This document shows, piece by piece, positions 28,619 through 37,902 of a stretch of 64,000 nucleotides of DNA. The position numbers and the translations under genes are program-made. The notes under the pieces were generated by a model, which was not told where the DNA came from, made no database searches, and saw only the letters and a program-made list of their open reading frames with translations. The stretch is taken from NCBI GenBank assembly GCA_000964245.1, contig LANB01000001.1, forward strand, positions 847,501 through 911,500. Reading direction: 5' to 3'. The DNA comes from Cellvibrionaceae bacterium 1162T.S.0a.05. GTDB lineage: Bacteria > Pseudomonadota > Gammaproteobacteria > Pseudomonadales > Cellvibrionaceae. Every line of letters starts with the position of its first letter. Positions within the stretch are counted from its first letter, which is position 1.

Positions 28619-28690
28619 TTAAGTGACTGTTAACCTAACTAACTGTTTAGCTAACTGACTGCTTACCTAACTGACTGCTTACCTAACTGA
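28619..28690. repeat. 16-bp tandem repeat, four and a half copies, upstream of the ebo operon
   Basis: Two identical units CTAACTGACTGCTTAC (28651-28666, 28667-28682), a half unit (28683-28690) and two diverged units (28619-28634, 28635-28650) lie end to end. The block starts 80 bp upstream of the eboD start, in the promoter region. It may be a set of binding sites or a slippage product. Confidence 0.85.
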
Positions 28691-28807
28691 TTAAAACGCT
28701 CTCTAATGTGTATCACGTTGCGTGTGGCTGACACTTAAACACACTCTACATAATTAAGAACGGGTCTTATTGTGCCACAGCAGCGGTTAAAACAGGGAAA
28801 CGGGCTT

Positions 28808-29332
28808 CTAATCTTTTACCAGGCGAAGCATCTTATTGCGTATTCGTTCATCATATGTGGGAATTCCGCCCGCAAAATCAACATACCAGGAATAGTGGGT
28901 GTAGAAATGATAAGGCGAGGACGTCCATACATGCGATGAGGGTGTCCCGGGGAACACCGCAGTGTTTATCGCCGGGTTTGCACATTGGGTTTCCACCAGG
29001 GTACTCAATTCACGGATATTGGGCAGACGCCAGCCTGATTGAGGGTTTTCCTGAAGGTAGGCCAGCGCCTGCCCCCAATGCAATTCAAGGGCTTCCCCCG
29101 TGCCACACAGATCGCCTTGTAAACCCTCAACACAGCGCTTCCAAACCAGGCCGGTTTTACTGTCCAACACTTCCTCACCCGTTACAGTAAAGCGCTCAAG
29201 GGGAGTTGAAGCTGGAATATTGTCAGCCTGACATACAGGTTCTGCTTGTTGCGCCCAACCAAAGTTCACTGTCAAAGCCAGCAAGCCTGACGTAAGAATT
29301 AAATAGATTTTCATTCGCTCGTTGTTCTTCAT
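28808..29332 (-). CDS. DUF1566 (Lcl-like) exported protein
   Basis: 174 residues from ATG 29332, which overlaps the previous stop (ATGA). A signal peptide of about 25 residues ends after FGWAQ. The single DUF1566 domain is clear: SKTGLVWKRC, WGQALAYLQ, GWRLPNIRELSTLVE and the closing RNKMLRLVKD. DUF1566 is a formylglycine/C-type-lectin-like fold seen in surface adhesins such as Lcl. It is the last gene of the operon that begins with the giant redox protein. Confidence 0.85.
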   Translation of the reverse strand: MKNNERMKIYLILTSGLLALTVNFGWAQQAEPVCQADNIPASTPLERFTVTGEEVLDSKTGLVWKRCVEGLQGDLCGTGEALELHWGQALAYLQENPQSGWRLPNIRELSTLVETQCANPAINTAVFPGTPSSHVWTSSPYHFYTHYSWYVDFAGGIPTYDERIRNKMLRLVKD

Positions 29333-30165
29333 TTGACCGCCTCCGCCTGTGCATCCCATGTTCTTACAAGACGGACACTGCGCCCATTATCACGCTTCAT
29401 TTGCGCACTGAAACCAAATTGAAAACTGACTGCCCAGGCCATAGCGGGCTGACCAACAACCGGGGTATCACTCCAATAAAAGTTGTTTTTGGTATAGGGG
29501 AAGAAATCAGTATCAATTGCCGGCATGGTGCGACCAAAATGCACAAGGCTCTCAAGTTCAGCCCGGCTTGGGACCCGCCAATCCTGAAAACCACAAATAC
29601 CGTGTTTGTTCACACGGCTAACAAATTCTTCAATATTACAAAAGGTCATCGGCTGACCCTGGGTATAGCCAGTACACTGGTCGAAGCGCGCATTCCAGTC
29701 GCCCACTGCACCGCCATTCATTTTTGGGCGCGCGTTATACCAGGTAAACAAATCGTCACCATCGTGTAAACCGCGATTGCCGTAGGTATCATCCATGCCC
29801 ACTTTCACTTCCCAAACCAGGCCGCTCACTTTATCCAGCACACAGGCCCAGTCTTCCGTCTTATTATCCAGAAACTCGCCACTCGCGCTCATTTTTTGAT
29901 ACGCAAATGCAGGCTTCTGCTTGCCGGCATCAGCGCCTTGCATACAATCCTGAAAAGGCAGGATATCGCCACTGAATTCATCGCCGTCCAGCAACAAATC
30001 GCTGCGCACTTTCGCGCTGCAATCGTCGTTGATTTCCTTGGGGTAATCGGCGCCCCAGGTAATCCCTGTATCGTTGAGTTTACGCACGGGTTCGTCCGCA
30101 GATTGCTCACAAGAGGCGAGCAGAATTAAAGCGAAACAGGGCAAGGTTTTAATTAACTTATACAT
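29329..30165 (-). CDS. DUF1566 lipoprotein
   Basis: 278 residues. The leader MYKLIKTLPCFALILLASC has a lipobox (LASC), so it is a lipoprotein. The DUF1566 domain (about 100-270) shows CVLDKVSGLVWEVK, NKHGICGFQDWRVPSRAELESLV and a closing NGRSVRLVRTW. It is a longer paralogue of the next gene, with which it overlaps by four bases. Such proteins often accompany DUF1592/DUF1552 genes; binding of a surface glycan or protein is possible. Confidence 0.85.
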   Translation of the reverse strand: MYKLIKTLPCFALILLASCEQSADEPVRKLNDTGITWGADYPKEINDDCSAKVRSDLLLDGDEFSGDILPFQDCMQGADAGKQKPAFAYQKMSASGEFLDNKTEDWACVLDKVSGLVWEVKVGMDDTYGNRGLHDGDDLFTWYNARPKMNGGAVGDWNARFDQCTGYTQGQPMTFCNIEEFVSRVNKHGICGFQDWRVPSRAELESLVHFGRTMPAIDTDFFPYTKNNFYWSDTPVVGQPAMAWAVSFQFGFSAQMKRDNGRSVRLVRTWDAQAEAVK

Positions 30166-30228
30166 CGAAATACGTCACAAGTCAGAGCCCGGCCGAAGCC
30201 GGGCTGATCACTTTCAGGTCGATTCCTA

Positions 30229-31485
30229 TCAGGTCAACACACCAGGAATCACATTGTTAGAGTAACCCTGATAGGCGGGATGCTCATCCGCACCCAAGGC
30301 TACCGCCGCTGTGTGAATCATATCGAGAGGTGTATAGGAAGAGCCACCCGCGTTGGACACACCACGTTGAATGGCGCCACCACCGCCCGCCATAACCAGC
30401 GGAACATTGTTGGAACCATGGCCATCGCCGTCGCCCATATCGGTCACTTCACACACAATGGTGCTATCGATAAGACCTGCGTTTCTCAGTGAACTGATAA
30501 CATTGGCCGACAAACTGCTCATGTGTGCGCGTGTTTCGCGGTAATGCGGATAGGTGGGATCACCACCGTTACCTCCATGAATACTCGCATGGTAGATGCC
30601 CGAGAAGTTGAGATACGGGAAAGCGAACTCTCCCTGGTGGTTACCAAAGGCTATGGAGGCCGACGAGGTCAAATTACACTGGAATGCCAGAGTAATGATC
30701 TCGGCTTGCAATTCCGCCTGCTGTTGGAAGGTGGAATATTCAAGCGGGAAAGTACTGGGCGCTGCGCCCGCATTACAGGAACCCGGCTCGCTATTGAGTG
30801 CATTCAAGCGCGCCTCGGTTTCTTCGATTGCCGTCAAATGGGAATCCAGGCGGTGTAACTCGTAGGAACCGAGCTTGCCTTTCAACGCATCCACACCTTC
30901 TTTATGTGCATCGATGATGTTGCCTTTGGGGTTGCCGCCCCCGCCACCGCCGCCACTTCCGCCATTACCGAATAGACGGTCAAAAGCATTGAAGGGGTTG
31001 TCTTCAAAAGGTACTTCCGTGTTGTTATCACGCGTCAAGTAACCATGACCGTTGGAGTGAACCCCGAGGTTAATGTAGGGGAAGGGGTTATTCTCACCGA
31101 TAGTGCGCCCAATGTTCACGTCGAAACTGTCGCCGGTCCATTGGTTGTTAATAATGGTTGGCATTACCCCATGCCCACCGCGGTGGTGACTCATATTGCG
31201 CAGAAAGTTACAGTCACTGGCCACTGACTGATAGGGCGCAGACATGGCGGGGAATGACGTTAGATTACTGTTCGGGAACCAATAGTTTGGCAAAGCACCA
31301 TCGGGGCAATAAATAACGACCGAACGGCTCGGGCCACTGCCTTGCGCTTCAGCCAGGCGGCTCAGCATCATGCCACCAACGAGAGGCGTCGAACGCAGTA
31401 ATCCACGCGTAATTCCCGCAGAAGTCAGGATTTTCAGTAGATCCCGACGCTTTTTATCAAATTTATTCTTGTATCGCTTTTTCAT
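30229..31485 (-). CDS. DUF1552 protein with Tat-type signal
   Basis: 418 residues. The N-terminus KKRRDLLKIL is a twin-arginine type signal followed by a hydrophobic stretch, so a folded, perhaps metal-bearing protein may be exported by Tat. The body matches DUF1552: SVVIYCPDGALPNYWFP, FLRNMSHHRGGHG, ITLAFQCNLTSSASIAFG, VTDMGDGDGHGSNNVPLVMAGG, an alkaline-phosphatase/sulfatase-like layout rich in His and Asp. A seven-glycine run occurs near residue 182. DUF1552 is nearly always next to DUF1592-group genes, as here (69 bp downstream of the giant protein). The reaction is unknown. Confidence 0.87.
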   Translation of the reverse strand: MKKRYKNKFDKKRRDLLKILTSAGITRGLLRSTPLVGGMMLSRLAEAQGSGPSRSVVIYCPDGALPNYWFPNSNLTSFPAMSAPYQSVASDCNFLRNMSHHRGGHGVMPTIINNQWTGDSFDVNIGRTIGENNPFPYINLGVHSNGHGYLTRDNNTEVPFEDNPFNAFDRLFGNGGSGGGGGGGNPKGNIIDAHKEGVDALKGKLGSYELHRLDSHLTAIEETEARLNALNSEPGSCNAGAAPSTFPLEYSTFQQQAELQAEIITLAFQCNLTSSASIAFGNHQGEFAFPYLNFSGIYHASIHGGNGGDPTYPHYRETRAHMSSLSANVISSLRNAGLIDSTIVCEVTDMGDGDGHGSNNVPLVMAGGGGAIQRGVSNAGGSSYTPLDMIHTAAVALGADEHPAYQGYSNNVIPGVLT

Positions 31486-31554
31486 AATTTAAACCTACTT
31501 TTTTATCCAATGTTGAGTAAACGAGCAGGCGCGGCACAGAGGCCGCGCACTGGC

Positions 31555-34500
31555 TTAACGCGCCCAGGCTTTACGGAATCTCACCGCATCCATAACGCCC
31601 ATGCTTTCCAGCATGGCGCGCGGGCTGTCCTGCAACATCGTGTTTGTCAGGCTTTGTACTTCACAGGCATAACCGGTTTGCTCGGCGTCCGCCAAAGTCG
31701 GGCCTTCGGGGTTATCCACATCGATACCATCAACACCTACACCCACCACATAGCGGAAGAGGTTTTGTGGCACACACTGTTGTGCACTTGGCAAGGTCGC
31801 GAGTAATTCGCCCAAGCCTCGTGTACCTGAGAAGTTATGGAATATGTCCTTGTCATTCAGGCTTTCCGGTGCGTAGAGCTGGCCACTGGCATCAATCACA
31901 TTACCAGCGAGGTCAGTCGAACGTGGGTTACCCACCGCATTGAAGTCTTCCATACCGAAGCCCAGTGGGTTGATCCATTCACCGTGACAGACCTGACACT
32001 CTTCTGCACTGGTAATGGCTTCGTACTTCATACGGTTGGTTGTACTCGGATCCGACAGTAGGTCTGCAAAATCCTCCAGCGCTTGCGCACGGCCGAGAGC
32101 GATACCTGCAGGCGGCTCAGGTTGGTTCTGACACAACATTCTGCGTCGGACTCGCACTGAACGGCGAATTGGCGAGGTTTCAACTTCTTCTGCCCAGCGA
32201 GCCATAAAGGCGCCGTTGGCCAAAATACCGCCGCGGTCAGTGGTGCCGACTTCCTGGAAGCCATTGCCACTTACGCCATTGATGCCGTAGTGTTGCGCCA
32301 GCGGCCCATTCACAAAGGTGAAGTCGCCATTGTAGAGCGAGTCGTAACTTTCGTTGCCATCCAACATCACGTGAGCAAATACCAAACGGATTTCCTCTTT
32401 CATGTGCGGAATCAAGCTGTCGAAGTTAGACCAGGTCGCACTGTCTTTCGGTGCGCTCTCCAAACGGTCGGTATCAAGCCAGTTGCCGATGAAATCACCC
32501 ATCTTGCCGGATGCACGCGAGTCATTGAGCAGACGTTGTGCCTCAGTAAGAATGCCGGACTCTGATCGCAATTGATCATTTGCCGCTTTCTGCAGCGCCG
32601 TTGCGTCGGGTGTCGAACCGGTGAAGGTATAGGCCAACCAGGTCGCCATCTCATAAGAAGTCAACTCGAAGGCATCAGAATCAATCTGATTATTCGTGCC
32701 TTGTTCACCCACCTCATGGCGATAGAGGAACTGCGGAGAGGACAGCACGGCTTCAAGCGCCATCTGGATACCTGCCTTCACATCGCCGTTTGTTGCAGTA
32801 CCGTTGGCCATGGCCAGATAGGTATTGCGCTCATTGTTGTCGAGGGGACGTCGGAAAGCCCTGGTTCCGAAAGTGTCGACAAACTGGTTCGCACATGTCT
32901 GGTTGTAGTTACCACCACAGCTCAAAGCGCCCAAGAAGTCGCGATCCGCAGACCACTGAGCAAGCTCTTCAGCCACCGTTAAATAACGGTCGTAGGTGCT
33001 GGACACCACAGTCGCATGCGTGTTGTTAATGAAGTAACCGACAACAGCATCTGATGAAAGTCCATCAGCGGCGTCGAAGTTTACTCCCAACAAGTCTTCT
33101 ACCGTGTTCTGGTATTCACTGCGCGTGAGCAGTTTGATTTGGCGAGCCCCGTAAGGACGACTATCACAAATCAACTCCTGGTTTTGACTCCAATAGGTGT
33201 CCTCGAGATAGTCAGCCACCTTCTCGGCACACTCGGTACCACACGCGGCCGGATCAAATCGTGGCATCTCATCAGCAACGAAGGTGATGAAAGAATCCCG
33301 CGGGAAACTTTCATTCAACGCCACGCCGACAGTACCGCCACCCGCATCTGCGCCGTGACACTCGGAACACTCCTGTCGGTACCAATCTGCACCGGTAAGC
33401 GTGCCGCTGGACGAGGAGGAACTGGCTGAGCTACTGGAGCTACTTGAACTTGAAGAACTGCTGCTTGAACCTGGTCCGGTACACGTGGGCATTTCAAAAC
33501 TGCCATCGTGGGTGCCCTGGATGCCAAAGCTACCGGTTCCGCCATTCGCAGACAGGTTGCCATTGTGACCAACATCGGAAGCGGTAATAGTATTGCCACT
33601 CTCAACGAGGTTCACATTCCAGCTACCTGTAATGTTTGGCGACTCAGGGAAGTCGAGGGTAATTTCCCAACCGCTAACAGAAGCGCTGCCGTTGTTGGTT
33701 ACCGTCACATCCAGCTGATAGCCACTGTTCCAGACATTGGAGCCAGTAATGTCACAGGTCACGCCATTCCCACCACCGCCAGAAGAACTGGAGCTACTGC
33801 TGGATGAGCTTGAGCTGCTTGAGCTACTGCTCGAGCTGGAAGATGACGAACTTGAACTGGAGCTGGAAATTCCACCTTCGGGGTCAATGCGGTAAAGCTC
33901 GCCGCCATAATCCACGACGAAAATCTCACCGCCATTACTTTGACCAAAAGACGAAATATTCAGGCTGGTTTGAGCAACAAGGTAACGCTCATACACATCC
34001 GGAGCCGGATGACCGACAGCCCAAACTTCACCCACTTCGTAGTCGCCTACAAAGTAGAAACCATCGAGACCGGGGATGTTTGTTCCGCGATACACGAAGC
34101 CACCGGTAATAGAGGCGCCCTCGTTGTGCTGATAACCCTCAACCGGATCAACATAGGGACCTGAGCTGCCTTCACAACCGTAAGAGGTCTGATTGTAGCC
34201 TTCACGACAACTCCAACCGTAGTTGCCACCTTTTTCGATAATGTTAATTTCTTCAAAGGCATCCTCACCCACGTCGGCAAGCCAGATGCGGCCTGTCAGG
34301 CTGTCCACACTCCAGCGCCAGGGGTTACGCAAACCGTAAGCCCAGACTTCATCGAGTATGTTGGGATCGTTCACAAAGGGGTTATCCGCCGGTACGGTGT
34401 AGGTTTGACCACTATCCACATTGATACGAATCATTGTACTCGGGAAGTTGCCGCCATCCTGACCGCGATTCTGTGGATCGCGCTGCGAGCCACCATCACC

Positions 34501-37101
34501 AAAGGCTGCATAAAGGTAGCCATCGTGACCGAAGTGGATATCTCCACCATTGTGGTTTGAGTAAGGCTGATCGAATGTAAAGACGTCTTCTCGCGAATTC
34601 GGATCCAGATTGCCATTGGAGCTTTCGGTATAACGCGCGATCACTGTGCGCATCGGGCTCGCCTGACTGGTCGTCATCGAAATATAGACTTCTTTGTTAT
34701 TCGCATAATTCGGGTGGAAGGCAATGCCTAGCAAGCCGCCTTCGTTATTGGTGTTCACCGTATTACGCAAATCGATGTACGTGTTCTTCTGGGACGTTTG
34801 CTCGTTATTGGCATCAATCCAATAGAGCATGCCGCCCTTCTCTAACACGAAGTAGCGTGAATTATCACCCGGCGCCTGCGCGAAGCCCAGTGGAGACTGG
34901 AACCAGATATTCGGGTACGCACGCGTCAGCTGCACCGCTGGTGGCGCGCCCGGCGCAGAATAGCCGCCAGAACTGGTTGACGAACTGGAGCTGCTCGAAC
35001 TCGAGCTACTTGAGCTTGACGAACTGGAGCTGGAAGACGAGCTGGACGAGGAGCTGGAAGAACTCGAAGAGCTGCTCGAACTGCTGCTGGATGAGCTCGA
35101 GGAACTGGAGGAGCCATTGCCACCTTGAGAACCAGTCACATCAAGATCAATACTCCACACACGTTGCGCACCTGTGATGTACAGGGTTTTGCCATCTGCA
35201 CCACCGAAGGTTGAATTGGTGACATTGGCATCCACACTGATCGTCGCGAGTTGTGAGCCACTTGGGCTAAACACGCGAACACGGGCTTGCTCATGCTCAG
35301 AAATATAGAGGTTGCCGTGACAGTCAATCGTCATTCCGTCAGGGTTGCTCAATCCGGTAATGAAATTACTGCCGCTTTGGACTTGACCGTTAACGATGTT
35401 GTAAGCGCGCATCACGCCGGACACACTGCCCACGTAGAGCACATCTTCATTGGGCGACAGTGCAATCCCGTTGGGATTGTTCAAGCCGCTCTCAATCAAG
35501 GTCACCGTGCCATTGGTTGCAACCTGGTACACCCCTGTCACCGGTTGGCCAGGGTTCGAGCCCTGCTGATAATTCGGGTCAGTGAAATAAATCGTACCGT
35601 TAGAGGCAATTGCAATATCGTTCGGTGAATTAAAACCGGAACCGTTGTAGCTGTTAACGATGTCTGTGCGAGTACCCGACAAGGTGTAACGTGAAAGACC
35701 GGCAGTCGAGTGGGTCGCCGCAATAATGTTGCCCTGCGCATCCACAGCCAAACCGTTTGAACCACTGTTATTGATTTGCGTGGTCATATTGCCATTCGCG
35801 CTCAGACGCTGAATACGCGAGGGGTAACCGGACTGGAAGGTAAAGTCAGAGAAGTACAGCGCATCGTTAATCCATACAGGACCTTCGTACAAACCCGAGG
35901 TGTTGCGGGTTGTATCCGCGCCCGGGATGCGAGTCGCGGTGAGGTTACCCGATGGCGCAATGCCACACGCCGAACCGCCAGAACTCGAACTGGACGAGCT
36001 CGAGGAGCTGGACGAACTTGAGCTTGAGCTGCTGGAACTGGACGAACTCGAAGAACTACTGGAGTTGCCATTGCTGCCGCTGATACTGCCTGAAGCAACT
36101 GACAAGGTAACATTGTCGAGTTGTGCTCCGTCTTCACGGCGCTCAATGCGCAAGGTGTGGTTACCAGCTGACAAATTGTAGCTGGTGATCGCCAGAGAAC
36201 CCCAACCCGAGGTCTGGGTATTATTCTGGGTTGACCAGGTTCCGTTATCCATCTTGTAATGGAAAGAATCGTCGTCACCACTCGGCATATTCACGCGAAT
36301 TGCAAAATCCACGGTTGTTGCCTGCGACAAGCTGAAATCAATCGCCATCTGGCCGCTAGTGCTATCGGAAGCAGAAGAGTTAATCTGGTTAGAACCATTG
36401 TTCGGCCAAACTACATACTGGCCACCGGAAGCGCCCGCAGCACTTTGCACGCTAAAAGGCGAGAAATTGCTTTGACCAGACAAACTTTCCAGCTCAACTG
36501 TCAGTGATGTACCGCCACCACCCGAGGAACTCGAGCTACTGGACGAACTGGAGCTTGAACTGCTGGACGAGCTTGAACTCGAAGAACTCGAGCTGCTGGA
36601 ACTTGAGCTGGACGAACTCGAGCTTGAGGAACTTGAACTTGAGCTGGACGAACTCGAAGAAGAGCTGGAACTGCTCGACGAGGACGAACTGGAGCTCGAA
36701 CTGGAAGAGGTACTTCCACCGCCACACACATCACCCGTTACAACCGGTATTTCGGGGTCGCCGCTGCCACCCTTTGTGCCCTGGAAACCAAACTGGACCG
36801 ACTGTCCCGGTCCAATAGTCGCGTTCCAGGCTAGAGGTGTTGCAGTGTGGGGGTTGGAACCGCTGAAATTCGCATTCCAGCCACTGTCGAAGCTATCGCT
36901 GGCGTATTGCCAGGTGACTTCCCAGTCGTTGATAGTGGAGTTGGTGTCATTAGTGATTTCAATGTAAGCGACAAAACCGCTACTCCATTGATTGCTAATA
37001 CCGTATTCGCATGCGGCCATTGCTTGCTGTACGCCAAACAGCATGCCACACACGGCTGCGCCAGATAGCCATCTGGACAGGCGTGTTTTAGGGTTTTTCA
37101 T
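31555..37101 (-). CDS. Giant secreted redox scaffold: CBM2 - CBM35/6 - SMP-30 - PQQ sugar dehydrogenase - CBM2 - cytochrome c - DUF1592 group
   Basis: 1848 residues. Signal peptide 1-29; CBM2 (about 30-126, SGFVAYIEITN, GFQGTKGG); poly-Ser (132-193); CBM35/6-like (198-340, VELESLSGQ, LDNVTLSV); poly-Ser; SMP-30/gluconolactonase-like propeller (380-657, YEGPVWINDALYFSD, NSPNDIAIASNGTIYFTD); poly-Ser (664-711); PQQ sugar dehydrogenase-like propeller (716-1074, EGGLLGIAFHPNY, HNGGDIHFGHDGYLYAAFGDGG, VWAYGLRNPWRW); poly-Ser; second CBM2 (1112-1205); poly-Ser; cytochrome c with CSECH (1245-1249); then DUF1587/1595/1592/1588/1585-type domains to the end (LLTRSEYQNTVEDLLGV, SPQFLYRHE, TDRGGILANGAFMA), with a second heme motif CQVCH (1702-1706). 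It should be extracellular, bound to cellulose or chitin, and oxidise sugars. No in-frame interruption is seen. Confidence 0.88.
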   Translation of the reverse strand: MKNPKTRLSRWLSGAAVCGMLFGVQQAMAACEYGISNQWSSGFVAYIEITNDTNSTINDWEVTWQYASDSFDSGWNANFSGSNPHTATPLAWNATIGPGQSVQFGFQGTKGGSGDPEIPVVTGDVCGGGSTSSSSSSSSSSSSSSSSSSSSSSSSSSSSSSSSSSSSSSSSSSSSSSSSSSSSSSSSSSSSSSGGGGTSLTVELESLSGQSNFSPFSVQSAAGASGGQYVVWPNNGSNQINSSASDSTSGQMAIDFSLSQATTVDFAIRVNMPSGDDDSFHYKMDNGTWSTQNNTQTSGWGSLAITSYNLSAGNHTLRIERREDGAQLDNVTLSVASGSISGSNGNSSSSSSSSSSSSSSSSSSSSSSSSSSSSGGSACGIAPSGNLTATRIPGADTTRNTSGLYEGPVWINDALYFSDFTFQSGYPSRIQRLSANGNMTTQINNSGSNGLAVDAQGNIIAATHSTAGLSRYTLSGTRTDIVNSYNGSGFNSPNDIAIASNGTIYFTDPNYQQGSNPGQPVTGVYQVATNGTVTLIESGLNNPNGIALSPNEDVLYVGSVSGVMRAYNIVNGQVQSGSNFITGLSNPDGMTIDCHGNLYISEHEQARVRVFSPSGSQLATISVDANVTNSTFGGADGKTLYITGAQRVWSIDLDVTGSQGGNGSSSSSSSSSSSSSSSSSSSSSSSSSSSSSSSSSSSSSSSSSSSSSTSSGGYSAPGAPPAVQLTRAYPNIWFQSPLGFAQAPGDNSRYFVLEKGGMLYWIDANNEQTSQKNTYIDLRNTVNTNNEGGLLGIAFHPNYANNKEVYISMTTSQASPMRTVIARYTESSNGNLDPNSREDVFTFDQPYSNHNGGDIHFGHDGYLYAAFGDGGSQRDPQNRGQDGGNFPSTMIRINVDSGQTYTVPADNPFVNDPNILDEVWAYGLRNPWRWSVDSLTGRIWLADVGEDAFEEINIIEKGGNYGWSCREGYNQTSYGCEGSSGPYVDPVEGYQHNEGASITGGFVYRGTNIPGLDGFYFVGDYEVGEVWAVGHPAPDVYERYLVAQTSLNISSFGQSNGGEIFVVDYGGELYRIDPEGGISSSSSSSSSSSSSSSSSSSSSSSSSSSSSGGGGNGVTCDITGSNVWNSGYQLDVTVTNNGSASVSGWEITLDFPESPNITGSWNVNLVESGNTITASDVGHNGNLSANGGTGSFGIQGTHDGSFEMPTCTGPGSSSSSSSSSSSSSSASSSSSSGTLTGADWYRQECSECHGADAGGGTVGVALNESFPRDSFITFVADEMPRFDPAACGTECAEKVADYLEDTYWSQNQELICDSRPYGARQIKLLTRSEYQNTVEDLLGVNFDAADGLSSDAVVGYFINNTHATVVSSTYDRYLTVAEELAQWSADRDFLGALSCGGNYNQTCANQFVDTFGTRAFRRPLDNNERNTYLAMANGTATNGDVKAGIQMALEAVLSSPQFLYRHEVGEQGTNNQIDSDAFELTSYEMATWLAYTFTGSTPDATALQKAANDQLRSESGILTEAQRLLNDSRASGKMGDFIGNWLDTDRLESAPKDSATWSNFDSLIPHMKEEIRLVFAHVMLDGNESYDSLYNGDFTFVNGPLAQHYGINGVSGNGFQEVGTTDRGGILANGAFMARWAEEVETSPIRRSVRVRRRMLCQNQPEPPAGIALGRAQALEDFADLLSDPSTTNRMKYEAITSAEECQVCHGEWINPLGFGMEDFNAVGNPRSTDLAGNVIDASGQLYAPESLNDKDIFHNFSGTRGLGELLATLPSAQQCVPQNLFRYVVGVGVDGIDVDNPEGPTLADAEQTGYACEVQSLTNTMLQDSPRAMLESMGVMDAVRFRKAWAR

Positions 37102-37902
37102 TATTAGCCCCTGATTTTAGTTTTATATTGTGATGGCATTAATGCATACACTAATGCCAGCTTCGCAAACATGTCACGGAAGGATACCCCCAGGGTGGGG
37201 GCTTGTCTACACACTAACCAACAAAGCGTGACCCGATAGCCGTGGAATCTGTGCCTTGCTTCTACTGCCAAAAAAGAAAAGCGGGACAGCCCGCCCGATT
37301 CAGAATGGAGCGCAAGCATTCAAGCGACAAACTCGCTGAGACAGCACCTCTTTCCCTGCATCATTCGACTTCCTGATATTCAACGACCCATTCCTGAATA
37401 AAGAGAAAAAACAGCACTGACTTTTTGCAAGTGACCAACGATCCGAAAAAACATTTCCGCCTGCGCAGTTTTTTAATTCGACATTATTATTTCAATGTGG
37501 GCATTAAAAACGACGCCCTGCATTGCATTGATTAAAAACGGTTATTTCAAAAAAATGACACACTAAAACAAATCCTTTTTAAGGAAGTACGCATATTTTT
37601 ACAAAATTAAATAATTAATATTTTTTATACAGACAATTACCCAAATCTAAACACAATGTATTCAACGACAAGATTACCAGATAATTTATCGCCCTCATTT
37701 AAATAATTTATTTAAAAAATATTTTTTATTTAGAAAAAACTGATCACGCTTTGTTAAATTTTTTCAATCACAGTGATTCAGATTTTTATGTGGCCTTCTT
37801 GCACCAATAAGTGGCAATGTCTGCCCACCAAAAACGGGCATTGATTAACATGAAGCAAATGCCAAAGCAGTAAAACAAATGACAACTCTTTACGGAGGCA
37901 TT
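37102..37902. other. Long intergenic region between the giant redox gene and katG
   Basis: Nothing here looks coding. It holds the divergent promoters. A G/C hairpin (CCCCC AGGG TGGGG, about 37177-37191) lies near the giant gene. From about 37540 to 37760 the sequence is strikingly A/T-rich with many A- and T-tracts, which suggests curved DNA or a nucleoid-protein binding region. An AATCAC-A-GTGATT inverted repeat sits at 37766-37778. Confidence 0.65.
37766..37778. promoter_or_regulatory. Perfect inverted repeat upstream of katG
   Basis: AATCAC and GTGATT flank a single A, about 125 bp before the katG start. The symmetry suggests a dimeric repressor or activator site; it does not look like an OxyR site. 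Confidence 0.3.

Noticed and set aside
35900-36181. Plus-strand ORF rich in Glu, Leu and Asp opposite the giant gene
   Set aside because: It is the complement of a poly-Ser linker in a well-supported gene; its repetitive composition has no other support.
36501-36818. Further frames over poly-Ser DNA (Arg/Ala/Val/Pro- or Trp/Ser/Asn-rich)
   Set aside because: Shadows of the serine tract in other frames; no start signals and no homology.
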